A DNA stretch of 17,168 nucleotides from Desulfarculus sp. Lineage in GTDB: Bacteria; Desulfobacterota; Desulfarculia; Desulfarculales; Desulfarculaceae. Both the position numbers and the translations under genes were made by a program. A model generated the notes under the pieces. The model saw nothing but the letters and a program-made list of their open reading frames with translations. It was not told where the DNA came from and did no database searches. This document shows, piece by piece, positions 1 to 7,274 of this stretch. Every line of letters starts with the position of its first letter. Position 1 is the stretch's first letter. The stretch covers positions 1 through 17,168 of the forward strand of contig JAIWNN010000134.1 of NCBI GenBank assembly GCA_020216805.1. The letters run 5' to 3'.

Positions 1-280
1 CAAGCTTGGAGCCCAGGCCCAGCTCGATGAAGCCACCGGTGGACTTGTCGGCGCTGGTGAACTTGGCGTTCAGGTAGGAGTGGCCGGCCAGGTTCACGAA
101 CGCGGTGGTCACATCCTCTTTGCCGTTGCTGGTCAGCTCCTTGGACTGTTTTTGATAGCCGAAGTCGGTCAGGATGCGGCCGCCGACCACGACGTTGGTT
201 CCGGGGGCGTCGGCGGCCAGGACCGGCATCGCCAGACCCAGCACCGCCACCGCCGCCAGGATGGTGAACAGCTTCTTCAT
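1..280 (-). CDS. Porin-like outer-membrane protein, N-terminal part (cut by window edge)
   Basis: The reverse strand reads from an ATG at 278-280 off the left window edge, giving about 93 residues. The protein begins MKKLFTILAAVAVLGLAMPV and continues LAADA, a classical Sec signal peptide with cleavage expected after ALA or LAA near residue 22-23. The mature part shows alternating polar and apolar residues (GTNVVVGGRILTDFGYQ, FVNLAGHSYLNAKF, STGGFIELGLGSK), which looks like the first transmembrane beta strands of a Gram-negative porin. A purine-rich ribosome site (AAGGAGTGAGGGA on the minus strand) lies just upstream of the ATG. It stands alone behind a long non-coding region, as expected for a strongly expressed envelope gene. 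No specific substrate can be assigned; it could be a general diffusion porin or another small beta-barrel protein. Confidence 0.72.
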   Translation of the reverse strand, partial: MKKLFTILAAVAVLGLAMPVLAADAPGTNVVVGGRILTDFGYQKQSKELTSNGKEDVTTAFVNLAGHSYLNAKFTSADKSTGGFIELGLGSKL

Positions 281-493
281 TGCTTCCCTCACTCCTTTTC
301 TAGCAGTTACCAGCTTCGCGGCGCGGACGTCCACCCATGGACGCGCGCCGGCTTACCGCGCTCGGGCGCGGGCGCACCCCGAACCCGCGACCGAGTTTTG
401 GCCAGTGGGCGCCAACCCCTCTGGCCGCTCCCCAAGCCGGCCAAACCCTAAAAGCCAACCTGGTTCGTTTGTGAAACTAGCATTCTAGCCTTT

Positions 494-520
494 GTCACGT
501 CAACTTGTTTTTGTCGTGAC
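494..520. promoter_or_regulatory. Inverted repeat GTCACG-N15-CGTGAC in the porin upstream region
   Basis: GTCACG (494-499) and CGTGAC (515-520) are perfect inverted copies separated by 15 bases, so the half-site centres lie about two helical turns apart (21 bp). They lie at the edge of the A+T-rich island, about 215-240 bases upstream of the porin start codon. The spacing would suit a dimeric regulator, but I do not recognise the motif. A TTGACG hexamer on the minus strand within the same segment could be a -35 element, but no clear -10 follows at the usual distance. Confidence 0.3.
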
Positions 521-980
521 ATTTTTGTAGCTCCGACCAATGGCCTGCTTTTAAATGGTGAATCACAATCATGAATTATTTATGAGATCATCTGATTATC
601 GATATCATGGAGATTAGTATTGATAAGCTTATAACTAGTTTAGTAATTTTACTCCTGTGACGATAATGGCTTTTAATTAATATTTCAGGTTATATGTCAT
701 CTATACAAGCATCGCTCCGGCGCCGGTGGCGAACCGCCGTCGCCGGGGGCCGAAACGTGGCCCAACCTCAACCCGCGTGAACCAGGAGGGGGCCGCCTTG
801 GCCCGCGAACCGGCGTCGGTGGTGACCGAGGGCGGCCCGGGACTGGGATCGCTCGCCGGAGGCGCGGGCGGGGAGCGGTCAGGGAGGGGTGATGGCAGCC
901 CGGGGCGGTTTTGCGCGCCCCGCCCGGATGGGCCGGTGGGGGCCAGGGAGTCGGCCCCGGGGTCGCCGGGGGCGCAAGCG

Positions 981-1013
981 GCGGGACGGGCCGCCGGGGG
1001 CGGCCCGTCCCGC
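981..1013 (-). terminator. Perfect 15-bp hairpin behind the split TauE/SafE genes
   Basis: The arms 981-995 (GCGGGACGGGCCGCC) and 999-1013 (its exact complement) enclose a GGG loop. The structure lies 21 bases beyond the stop codon of the minus-strand TauE/SafE C-terminal gene, so a terminator role is likely. No T tract follows on the minus strand. On the plus strand only TTTGAT follows, so it is not a canonical intrinsic terminator in either direction. It could act as an mRNA 3'-end stabiliser or with Rho. Confidence 0.45.
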
Positions 1014-1034
1014 TTTGATCGGTGTCTTAGGGCC

Positions 1035-1424
1035 CTAGTAGACGCCCAGCAGGTTCAGGGCCAGGATGGTCAGGCCCACCACCGCGATGCGCTTGACCCA
1101 CAGGGGGCTGACCCGCTTGGCGATCTGGGGGGCGATGTAGCCGCCCAGGATCGCGGCCGGGAACATGACCAGGAACAGGAGCAGGTCGAAGTTGCCGAAC
1201 TGGTAGTGGCGCATGCTGCCCATCAGGGTGTTGAAGAAGATGGCCAGCAGCGAGCTGCCCACCACCACGAACATGGGCAGCCGCAGGCCCACCGTCATCA
1301 GCGGCACCATGAAGGGCCCTCCGCCGAAGCCGAACATGGAGGACACGATGGCGATCAGGAACGCGCCCAGGCAACCCAGGACGATGTTGACCTTGAACTC
1401 TTGACCCATGAAGTTAACGATCAT
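1035..1424 (-). CDS. TauE/SafE (TSUP) family exporter, C-terminal half as a separate protein
   Basis: This 129-residue protein corresponds to one half of the usual two-repeat TauE/SafE (TSUP) membrane exporter, a family that moves sulfite, sulfonates and related anions across the inner membrane. The family's glycine-rich signature appears as FGFGGGPFMVPLMT near residues 31-44. Hydrophobic segments fall at about 12-30, 50-70, 80-98 and 108-127. The start at 1424 is supported by a GAGGAG ribosome site about 9 bases upstream on the minus strand. It lies 51 bases downstream of the 421-residue protein, which carries the other half, so the two are almost certainly cotranscribed and assembled together. 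A normal TSUP protein of about 250 residues has both repeats in one chain. Substrate is unknown. Confidence 0.78.
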   Translation of the reverse strand: MIVNFMGQEFKVNIVLGCLGAFLIAIVSSMFGFGGGPFMVPLMTVGLRLPMFVVVGSSLLAIFFNTLMGSMRHYQFGNFDLLLFLVMFPAAILGGYIAPQIAKRVSPLWVKRIAVVGLTILALNLLGVY

Positions 1425-1475
1425 GGTCTTAACTCCTCGTATTCTGGTGGTTTTATCCGCGTGTGCTCCACCCGC

Positions 1476-2741
1476 CTAGCACTTGGGCGCTTCACCCTTG
1501 CGGGCCTTGGCCGCCTGCTCCGCCATGAGCTTGCATTGCTTGAGCACCTCCTGCTCCTTCTTGTTCTTGGCCAGATAGCCCGGCGTGGTCTGCCAGAGCA
1601 TCAGGGCCGCCAGGACGAGCAGGATCCACCCGAAAACGAACTTGAACTGGTCCAGGGTTATCAGCTCGGTGAGCTTGGGGCCGATGAAGCCGCCCACCAG
1701 CATGGCCAGGCCCATGGTCACCCCCAGCTTCCAGTTGATGAACTTGATCTTGGAATAGTTGTAGATGCCGCTGCCCTGGGAGAACAGCACGGTGGGCATC
1801 ACCGTGCCGGCCACGATGGTGTGCGGCAGTGGCCAGATGGAGACCAGCAGCGGGTTGAGGATGAAGCCGCCGCCGGCGCCCATCAGCACCCCGAAGGTGC
1901 CGATGGCCAGGGAGAGCAGGAAGGGCCAGAACAGGTTGATGCTGGTGCCGGCGTTGCTCATGTACACGATGGGGAAAGTGATGGCGTTGTCGAGCTTGAC
2001 CGGCTGGCTGCGGGTGGTCTGGTCCACCACCGCCGCCACGAAATAGTCGCCGGGGGCCGAGCCCTCGGGAAGCTGGATCACGGCCTTGAACGATCCGTCG
2101 GGGGCGCTCTCCACCCCGGTCGCGAAGACCTTGCCCGGGCTGCGGAACCGGGTCTTGACCAGTTGCATGGCCCGGCGGCGGCTCTCCTTGTCGTCCAGCT
2201 TGGGCAGCAGATCGCCGCGGCTGCCGATGACGCTGGCCAGGAACGAGGCCTGGTAGGTCTCGATGGCGGCCTGGGCCGGCTGGGTGAAGGCGGCCTCGGC
2301 CCCCAATTTCTTGAGCGCCTCGCCAAAGGACCACTGCTTGCCCTGGGCCTTGACCTCATCCAGGGCGGCCTGACGGTCCTTGGGCAGCACGATCCGATAG
2401 AAGGCTGGCATTTCGTACGTTAAATAGAGCTTGTAGGGGATGACCCCGTCCTTGCCGGGCTTGGAGTCGAAAAACGACGCCCGCACCCGCGCCGCCGCCC
2501 ACATCTCCAGCATCACCGGCTTGCCGGCCGGGGCCTGGCCGCTGACGGTGATCTGGCCGCCGTTGTCCAGGTGAACCTGATCCACCTTGAGGGTCAGCGC
2601 GGCGGACGCGGCGGGCGGCTGAGGCCCGGGGGAGGTCCCGGCATTGGGGTTTTCCTCGGCCCACAGGCCGGCCACGGCGCCGATCAGGCCAAAAGCCGCG
2701 ACCAGGCAGGCCAGCCCCATCATCTTGGCGGGTTTATGCAT
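1476..2741 (-). CDS. TauE/SafE (TSUP) exporter N-terminal half with a large extracytoplasmic domain
   Basis: The 421-residue protein has an N-terminal signal sequence or signal anchor (residues about 8-28). A hydrophilic domain of about 220 residues follows (about 45-260) that should lie in the periplasm. The membrane part (about 265-390) has the TSUP signature FGVLMGAGGGFILNPLLVS near residues 283-301. It ends in a charged tail rich in Lys and Glu. The periplasmic part includes a beta-rich section (TLKVDQVHLDNGGQITVSGQ) resembling small immunoglobulin-like domains, and another before the membrane (SAPDGSFKAVIQLPEGSAPG). The start is well supported: AGGAGG lies six bases from the ATG on the minus strand. 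Only one TSUP repeat is present; the second is the next gene downstream. I infer a heteromeric exporter with a periplasmic sensing or docking domain, perhaps for an oxidised sulfur compound. The periplasmic domain's function is not recognised. Confidence 0.75.
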   Translation of the reverse strand: MHKPAKMMGLACLVAAFGLIGAVAGLWAEENPNAGTSPGPQPPAASAALTLKVDQVHLDNGGQITVSGQAPAGKPVMLEMWAAARVRASFFDSKPGKDGVIPYKLYLTYEMPAFYRIVLPKDRQAALDEVKAQGKQWSFGEALKKLGAEAAFTQPAQAAIETYQASFLASVIGSRGDLLPKLDDKESRRRAMQLVKTRFRSPGKVFATGVESAPDGSFKAVIQLPEGSAPGDYFVAAVVDQTTRSQPVKLDNAITFPIVYMSNAGTSINLFWPFLLSLAIGTFGVLMGAGGGFILNPLLVSIWPLPHTIVAGTVMPTVLFSQGSGIYNYSKIKFINWKLGVTMGLAMLVGGFIGPKLTELITLDQFKFVFGWILLVLAALMLWQTTPGYLAKNKKEQEVLKQCKLMAEQAAKARKGEAPKC

Positions 2742-2861
2742 CGTTGCCTCCTCTCGACTAGGTTGCGCGGGTCAAGCGCCCAAACGCCGGGCCGACAGCG
2801 GCGAAGCGCCGGAGGGCGACCGGACGGCCCGCCCGTCTCCACCACGCCCCGGCGATCCCGC

Positions 2862-3503
<642 letters not shown>

Positions 3504-3600
3504 AGCATATATACCCCCTCCCTACCTGGCAAGGGGGTCTTTGAGCCATTGCTCAACTTTCGCTCCCGTTTAGCGTGTTTTTGCTCACACCTGGGCTTTT

Positions 3601-3632
3601 TCGGAAAAATTACTGATAAGCAAATTTTCCGA
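3601..3632. promoter_or_regulatory. Inverted repeat TCGGAAAA-N16-TTTTCCGA
   Basis: Two perfect 8-bp inverted arms (3601-3608 and 3625-3632) flank 16 bases. The right arm abuts the putative -35 hexamer of nrdD at 3633. Half-site spacing suits a dimeric regulator acting on nrdD, on lipB or on both. I do not recognise the motif as belonging to a known regulator. Confidence 0.35.
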
Positions 3633-3661
3633 TTGACCACCCTACATGTTGTGTGTAGTAA
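3633..3661 (+). promoter_or_regulatory. Putative sigma-70 type promoter of the nrdD operon
   Basis: A good -35 hexamer TTGACC (3633-3638) is followed after 17 bases by TAGTAA (3656-3661), a weak -10 match. The assignment is strengthened by the NrdR-box-like sequence filling the spacer exactly, the usual place for repression of ribonucleotide reductase genes. A start site near 3668 would leave a leader of roughly 135 bases before the nrdD ATG at 3805. Confidence 0.45.
3639..3654. promoter_or_regulatory. NrdR-box-like operator in the nrdD promoter
   Basis: ACCCTACATGTTGTGT matches the 16-base palindromic NrdR-box pattern ACACTATATATTGTGT, as I remember it, at 13 of 16 positions. NrdR is the ATP/dATP-sensing repressor of ribonucleotide reductase genes and usually binds two boxes about 31-32 bases apart. 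Exactly 31 bases downstream, 3670-3685 (GTACTAAATACGGCAT) matches at 9 of 16 and could be a degenerate second box. No nrdR gene is in the window. Confidence 0.5.
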
Positions 3662-3804
3662 TGATGTCCGTACTAAATACGGCATGACCGACCGGCGGCT
3701 TCATCCCCGTCGGCCCCCGGCCAGCCGGTTACGTCAGCAAAGCGTATCATACGTGAGCGGCCGGTTCCGGTGGGGCGCCGGCGCGGGCAACGGGGAGAGT
3801 GAAG

Positions 3805-5949
3805 ATGGCGAATCTGACGGTGGTGGAAGGCGGCTCCCGCCCGAGCAAAAGCTCGGAGACCACGGACATGGCCCTTTTCGTCCGCAGCAGCTCCGAGGAG
3901 CTGCAGGGCTGGGACCGCGCCCGCATCGAGGAGGCCCTGATCCGCGAGACGCTGCTGGACGAGGGCACCGCCCGGGACATCGCCCAGGACATCGAGCGCA
4001 CCATCACCAACGCCGGCATCCAGTTCGTCACCGCCCCCCTGATCCGCGAGCTGGTCAACGCCAAGCTGATCGCCCTGGGCTTGGAGGAGGAGCGCCTGCG
4101 CCACACCCGCCTGGGGGTGCCGCTTTTCGACGTGGACAACATGATCCGCCTGCCCAACAAGGAGAACGCCAACGTTCCCCACGGGCCGGAGGCCACCAAC
4201 CTGACGCTCGCCGAGTCGATCAAGAAGGAATACGCCCTGATCAGCGTCTTCTCGCGCGAGGTGGGCGACGCCCACATGCGCGGCGACCTGCACCTGCACG
4301 ACCTGGGCTTCGTGGACCGGCCCTACTGCTCGGGCCAGAGCCTGGAATACATCAAGAAATACGGCCTGAACCTGCCCAACTCCCTGGCCCTGGCCAAGCC
4401 GGCCAAGCACCCCGAGGTGCTCCTGGCCCACATGGTCAAGTTCGCCGCCGCCCTGCAGTCCAACTTCGCCGGGGCCATCGGCTGGGACGCGGTGAACCTC
4501 TTTTTCGCGCCCTATCTGGAGGGGCTGACCGACCGCGAGGTCAAGCAGCTGGCCCAGATCCTGATCTTCGAGTTCAGCCAGCAGGCGGTGGCCCGCGGCG
4601 GCCAGGCCATCTTCACCGACATCAACCTCTATTGGGAAGTGCCCAAGCATTTCGAGGACGTGCCGGCCATCGGCCCCAACGGCGAGTACACCGGCAAGAC
4701 CTACGCCGAGTACGAGAAGGAGGCCCAGCGCTTCGTCTGGATGCTGTTCGAGGTCTTCAAGGAGGGCGACGGCGCTGGCCGGCCCTTCTTCTTCCCCAAG
4801 CCCCTGGTGCACATCACCGAAAAGTTCTTCAAGACTCCCGGCCACATGGAGTTCCTGCACCACATCTGCGACGTGGCCTGCGAAAAGGGCAACACCTACT
4901 TCGTCTTCGACCGCGGCCAGACCGCCAAGATCAGCGAGTGCTGCCGGCTGTCCTTCAAGCTGGAGAAAAGCGACCTGGAGGACGCCAAGACCCCCTGGAA
5001 GATGCGCTACAGCGCCCTGCAGAACGTGACCATCAACCTGCCGCGCATCGCCTACCTGGCCGAGGGCGACGACACCCGCCTGTTCCAGATCCTGCGCCAA
5101 AAGATCGAACTGGCGGTCAAGGCCCACCTGGAAAAGCGGGCCTTCATCCAGCAGCTCCTGGACCACGGCCCCACCGGCCCCCTGGCCCTGTTGGCCATGA
5201 ACCTGGACGGCCAACCCTACCTGCGCATGCACCGGGTCACCTACCTGGTGGGCATGGTGGGCCTCAACGAAATGGTCCAGGAGCACCTGGGCCAGCAGTT
5301 GCACGAATCGGAGGAGGCCATGCGCTTCGGCCTCAAGGTCATCGCCCACATGAAGCTCCTCTGCGACTATTTCAGCCAAAAGCACGACATGCGCTTCGTG
5401 CTGGAGCAGACCCCGGCCGAGTCCACCGCCTACCGCTTCGCCAAGCTGGACCTGAACCAGCACCACGAGAAGGCCCGCCACATCGTCAAGGGCGATCTGT
5501 TCAAGGGCGAGGTCTACTACACCAACTCCACCCTGTTCAACGTGGGCGCCACCGTGAACCCCATCGAGCGGGTCAAGCTGGAGGGGCGCTTCCACCCCAT
5601 CATCGAGGCCGGGGCCATCACCCACGTCTGGCTGGGCGAGCAACGGCCGGCCAAGGAGTCCCTGGCCAACTTCGTGATCAAGATCTTCCGCGACACCAAA
5701 AACGACCAGGTGGCCTTCAGCCCCGAGTTCACCTGCTGCAAGTCCTGCCGCCAAAACACCCGCGGCATGCCCGACACCTGCCCCCACTGCGGCAGCCAGG
5801 ACCTGGACCACATCACCCGCATCACCGGCTACTTCACCCGGGTCTCCTCCTGGAACAAGGGCAAGCTGGGCGAGCTCAAGGACCGCTACAAAAACCCCGG
5901 CTTCACCATGGCCGCCGGCGCCGAGCCCGCCAAGGCCGAGGCGGTGTAG
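3805..5949 (+). CDS. nrdD: Anaerobic (class III) ribonucleoside-triphosphate reductase, large subunit
   Basis: NrdD reduces ribonucleoside triphosphates to deoxyribonucleotides without oxygen, using a glycyl radical made by NrdG. The 714-residue protein starts with a divergent ATP-cone-like regulatory region (about 25-95). The glycyl-radical catalytic domain follows, with typical stretches such as GDLHLHDLGF (160-169). Adjacent cysteines 379-380 (SECCRLSF) probably include the thiyl-radical residue. Near the C-terminus are the zinc site CKSC (645-648) and CPHC (659-662) and the glycyl-radical motif RITGYFTRV with the radical glycine at 675, followed by WNKGK. I chose ATG 3805 rather than the in-frame GTG 3799 because GGGGAGAG ends six bases before the ATG. 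It is the first gene of an operon with a redoxin, nrdG and a MBL-like gene, and is separated from the redoxin by a 312-base hairpin-rich gap. Confidence 0.96.
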   Translation: MANLTVVEGGSRPSKSSETTDMALFVRSSSEELQGWDRARIEEALIRETLLDEGTARDIAQDIERTITNAGIQFVTAPLIRELVNAKLIALGLEEERLRHTRLGVPLFDVDNMIRLPNKENANVPHGPEATNLTLAESIKKEYALISVFSREVGDAHMRGDLHLHDLGFVDRPYCSGQSLEYIKKYGLNLPNSLALAKPAKHPEVLLAHMVKFAAALQSNFAGAIGWDAVNLFFAPYLEGLTDREVKQLAQILIFEFSQQAVARGGQAIFTDINLYWEVPKHFEDVPAIGPNGEYTGKTYAEYEKEAQRFVWMLFEVFKEGDGAGRPFFFPKPLVHITEKFFKTPGHMEFLHHICDVACEKGNTYFVFDRGQTAKISECCRLSFKLEKSDLEDAKTPWKMRYSALQNVTINLPRIAYLAEGDDTRLFQILRQKIELAVKAHLEKRAFIQQLLDHGPTGPLALLAMNLDGQPYLRMHRVTYLVGMVGLNEMVQEHLGQQLHESEEAMRFGLKVIAHMKLLCDYFSQKHDMRFVLEQTPAESTAYRFAKLDLNQHHEKARHIVKGDLFKGEVYYTNSTLFNVGATVNPIERVKLEGRFHPIIEAGAITHVWLGEQRPAKESLANFVIKIFRDTKNDQVAFSPEFTCCKSCRQNTRGMPDTCPHCGSQDLDHITRITGYFTRVSSWNKGKLGELKDRYKNPGFTMAAGAEPAKAEAV

Positions 5950-6261
5950 GGGATTAGAAAGGTGGCTGGCCGGGGAGAAACTTTTTTGGGAAAAAAGTTT
6001 CTCCCCGGACCCCTCTTCAAAAAACTTGGTTCAGGTGTCCGCGTGTATTTCCGCCTTCGGCGGAAATACACGCGGACACCTGAAGGATAAAGCCAAGAGC
6101 CTGGCATGCTGACCAGCGCCACTCAACCCACCAACCCGGCGCATCCGCAGGATGCGCGCGAAAAGTTTTTCGGGGAAGGGGTCCGGGGAAACCCCCTTTT
6201 TTCAAAAAGGGGGTTTCCCCGGGAGTCTTGCCCAAATGACGGCCAAGGGAGGATTTAGAAG
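5950..6261. other. Hairpin-rich intergenic region between nrdD and the redoxin gene
   Basis: This 312-base gap inside the nrd operon is almost completely filled by the composite hairpin element at 5969-6222. The remainder is the short end after the nrdD stop and the ribosome site of the redoxin gene (GGGAGG at 6247-6252). I see no gene in it. Minus-strand reading frames crossing it translate the palindromes and are not credible proteins. Confidence 0.7.
5969..6222. repeat. Composite hairpin element, copy 1 (complete)
   Basis: The element has five parts. Module 1 is an 18-bp perfect stem with GGG loop (5970-6008), left arm CCGGGGAGAAACTTTTTT. The linker GGACCCCTCTTCAAAAAACT (6007-6026) follows. 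Module 2 is a perfect 26-bp stem with TTC loop (6030-6084). A spacer contains CCAGCGCCAC (6113-6122) and an 8-bp hairpin (6139-6157). Last, the linker and module 1 occur in inverted orientation: AAAAGTTTTTC...GGGGTCC (6161-6184) and a 19-bp stem (6183-6222), left arm CCGGGGAAACCCCCTTTTT. The same layout recurs at 16196-16404 and 17070-17168. It resembles paired inverted REP sequences (BIME-like) more than a simple terminator, because the T tract is inside the stem rather than after it. No direct repeats suggesting target duplication were seen at the edges. Confidence 0.75.
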
Positions 6262-6510
6262 ATGACCTTGTTCACGAAGCCTGGGTGCGAGAAGTGCGAT
6301 TACATCAAGGATCGCTTCAACCTGGGTGAGATGGGGGTGGCCTTGGAGGTCTTGGGTCCGGACAACCCGGACGCCTTGGCCCACCTGGCTTGGCACGAGC
6401 TGGTGGACGTGGCGGAGCGGGAGCTGCCGATCCTGGTGCTGGATGATTCCAGCCACATCGCCGGGGCGATCAAGATCAAGTCCTACCTGACCCAGATGGC
6501 GCATGCCTAA
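6262..6510 (+). CDS. Small glutaredoxin/NrdH-like redoxin of the anaerobic RNR operon
   Basis: The 82-residue protein begins MTLFTKPGCEKCDYIKDRFN, a thioredoxin-fold start with a redox-active CxxC (Cys9, Cys12) right after the first beta strand. ELPILVLDD around residues 54-62 carries the expected cis-proline, and an aliphatic helix closes the chain. A ribosome site GGGAGG lies nine bases before the ATG. Its end overlaps the nrdG start by 8 bases, so translation of the two is coupled. Placement between nrdD and nrdG suggests it is the electron donor that re-reduces NrdD, as NrdH or glutaredoxin does for other ribonucleotide reductases. That role is inference; the fold assignment from the CxxC and proline context is good. 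Confidence 0.8.
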   Translation: MTLFTKPGCEKCDYIKDRFNLGEMGVALEVLGPDNPDALAHLAWHELVDVAERELPILVLDDSSHIAGAIKIKSYLTQMAHA

Positions 6511-7270
6511 GGCGGCCGCGCCGGGCGCCTCCCCGCTGGGCGGGGCTCCGGCCCCGCCGGGGATCGGGACGGCCTGGCCCGAGATCAAGGGCTTTTTGGA
6601 GACCAGCTTCATCGACTGGCGGGGGGCCATCGCGGCGGTGGTCTTTTTGCCGGGCTGCAACCTGGCCTGCCCTTTTTGCCACAACCACCAGTTGGTGCAT
6701 TCTCCGCAGGTCTACCAGAGCCTGGAGCCCGCGCGGGTTTTGGACCGACTGCGGACCTTCGCGGGCTGGGTGGACGGGGTGGTGGTGAGCGGTGGCGAGC
6801 CGACCCTGCACCCGGGCCTGGCGGACCTGTGCCAGGCCATCCGGGAGGCCGGCTTCAGGGTCAAGCTGGACAGCAACGGTCTGAAGCCGGAGGTGCTGGA
6901 GGACCTGGCCGAGCGGGGGGTGATCGACATGGTGGCCATGGACCTCAAGGCCCCCCTGAACGACCTGGCCTATCGCCGGGCGGCGGGGCGGCCGGTGGAC
7001 CTGTCGGCCATCCGGCGCTCGGTGGATTTTTTGATCCACTCCGGCCTGGACCACGAGTTCCGTTCCACCATCTGGCCGGCCTGGCACGGCGCGGCGGAGC
7101 TCAAGGAGATGGCCCGGGAGCTGAAGGGTTGCCAGGTCTGGACCCTGCAGGCTCTGAACCCACGCAACGCCTGGCGGCCCGAGGAGTTGGGCCCGGGCGC
7201 GCCCTACAGCGCCGAGGAGTTGGCCCGGTTGCAGGCCGCCATCGCCGACCCCGCCCGCCGGAGTTTCTAG
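6503..7270 (+). CDS. nrdG: Anaerobic ribonucleotide reductase activating protein (radical SAM)
   Basis: NrdG uses S-adenosylmethionine and a [4Fe-4S] cluster to install the glycyl radical on NrdD. The radical-SAM cluster motif is CNLACPFC (Cys52, 56, 59), preceded by the domain start EIKGFLETSFIDWRG. VVVSGGEPTLH (94-104) is the SAM-binding GGEP element, and LDSNGL and MVAMDLKAP follow as expected. At 255 residues it is longer than the short E. coli enzyme and resembles the longer form annotated as 'NrdG, anaerobic RNR activating protein' with a fuller radical-SAM barrel. The first 25 residues are low-complexity Ala/Pro/Gly; the ATG at 6503 overlaps the redoxin stop and lacks a strong ribosome site, so coupling is likely. 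It sits with nrdD and the redoxin in one operon. Confidence 0.92.
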   Translation: MPKAAAPGASPLGGAPAPPGIGTAWPEIKGFLETSFIDWRGAIAAVVFLPGCNLACPFCHNHQLVHSPQVYQSLEPARVLDRLRTFAGWVDGVVVSGGEPTLHPGLADLCQAIREAGFRVKLDSNGLKPEVLEDLAERGVIDMVAMDLKAPLNDLAYRRAAGRPVDLSAIRRSVDFLIHSGLDHEFRSTIWPAWHGAAELKEMARELKGCQVWTLQALNPRNAWRPEELGPGAPYSAEELARLQAAIADPARRSF

Positions 7271-7274
7271 GGTC

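Larger units (their letters stand above)
281..1034. other. Long non-coding region with an A+T-rich island upstream of the porin gene
   Basis: This 754-base stretch lies between the start of the porin-like gene and the 3' end of the TauE/SafE genes. I see no convincing gene in it. Composition is sharply partitioned: G+C-rich at 300-470, strikingly A+T-rich at about 480-715, then very G+C-rich again to 1034. Reading frames crossing the G+C-rich parts give low-complexity Arg/Gly/Pro-rich translations typical of shadow frames. The A+T-rich part contains the inverted repeat at 494-520 and a 10-bp palindrome ATAAGCTTAT at 623-632. It probably carries the promoter and regulatory sites of the porin gene on the minus strand. 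Confidence 0.6.
3504..3804. other. Divergent intergenic region between lipB and nrdD
   Basis: About 300 bases separate the two start codons. The middle (about 3580-3690) is A+T-rich and holds the elements listed separately: an inverted repeat at 3601-3632, the putative nrdD promoter and an NrdR-box match. A palindrome CCGTA-CTAAA-TACGG (3668-3682) also lies here. The stretch 3690-3790 is G+C-rich leader of nrdD with no gene that I can support. Plus-strand frames running through it lead into a shadow frame of nrdD. Confidence 0.6.

Noticed and set aside
80..488. Plus-strand small frames over the porin start and upstream region
   Set aside because: They are antisense to the porin signal peptide and continue through non-coding DNA; no family resemblance.
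590..616. FNR/CRP or Fur-like site in the A+T-rich island
   Set aside because: TGAT...ATCA spacing is seven bases rather than the four of FNR, and Fur-like resemblance is no better than expected in A+T-rich DNA.
726..2423. Long plus-strand open frame (565 codons)
   Set aside because: It runs antisense across the TauE/SafE genes and starts in low-complexity G+C-rich non-coding DNA; composition is His/Gln/Gly/Arg-rich shadow type.
3673..5811. Minus-strand open frame of 712 codons antisense to nrdD
   Set aside because: Translation is repetitive Val/Leu/Gly/Ala-rich shadow sequence created by codon bias of the sense gene.
5970..6008. First-module hairpin as an ordinary intrinsic terminator of nrdD
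   Set aside because: The T run is in the upper stem and no T tract follows; similar modules occur twice per element in inverted orientation, so a plain terminator does not explain it.
5969..6222. CRISPR array or integron-type repeat
   Set aside because: Only paired inverted modules are present, without regularly spaced direct repeats, spacers, cas genes or integrase.
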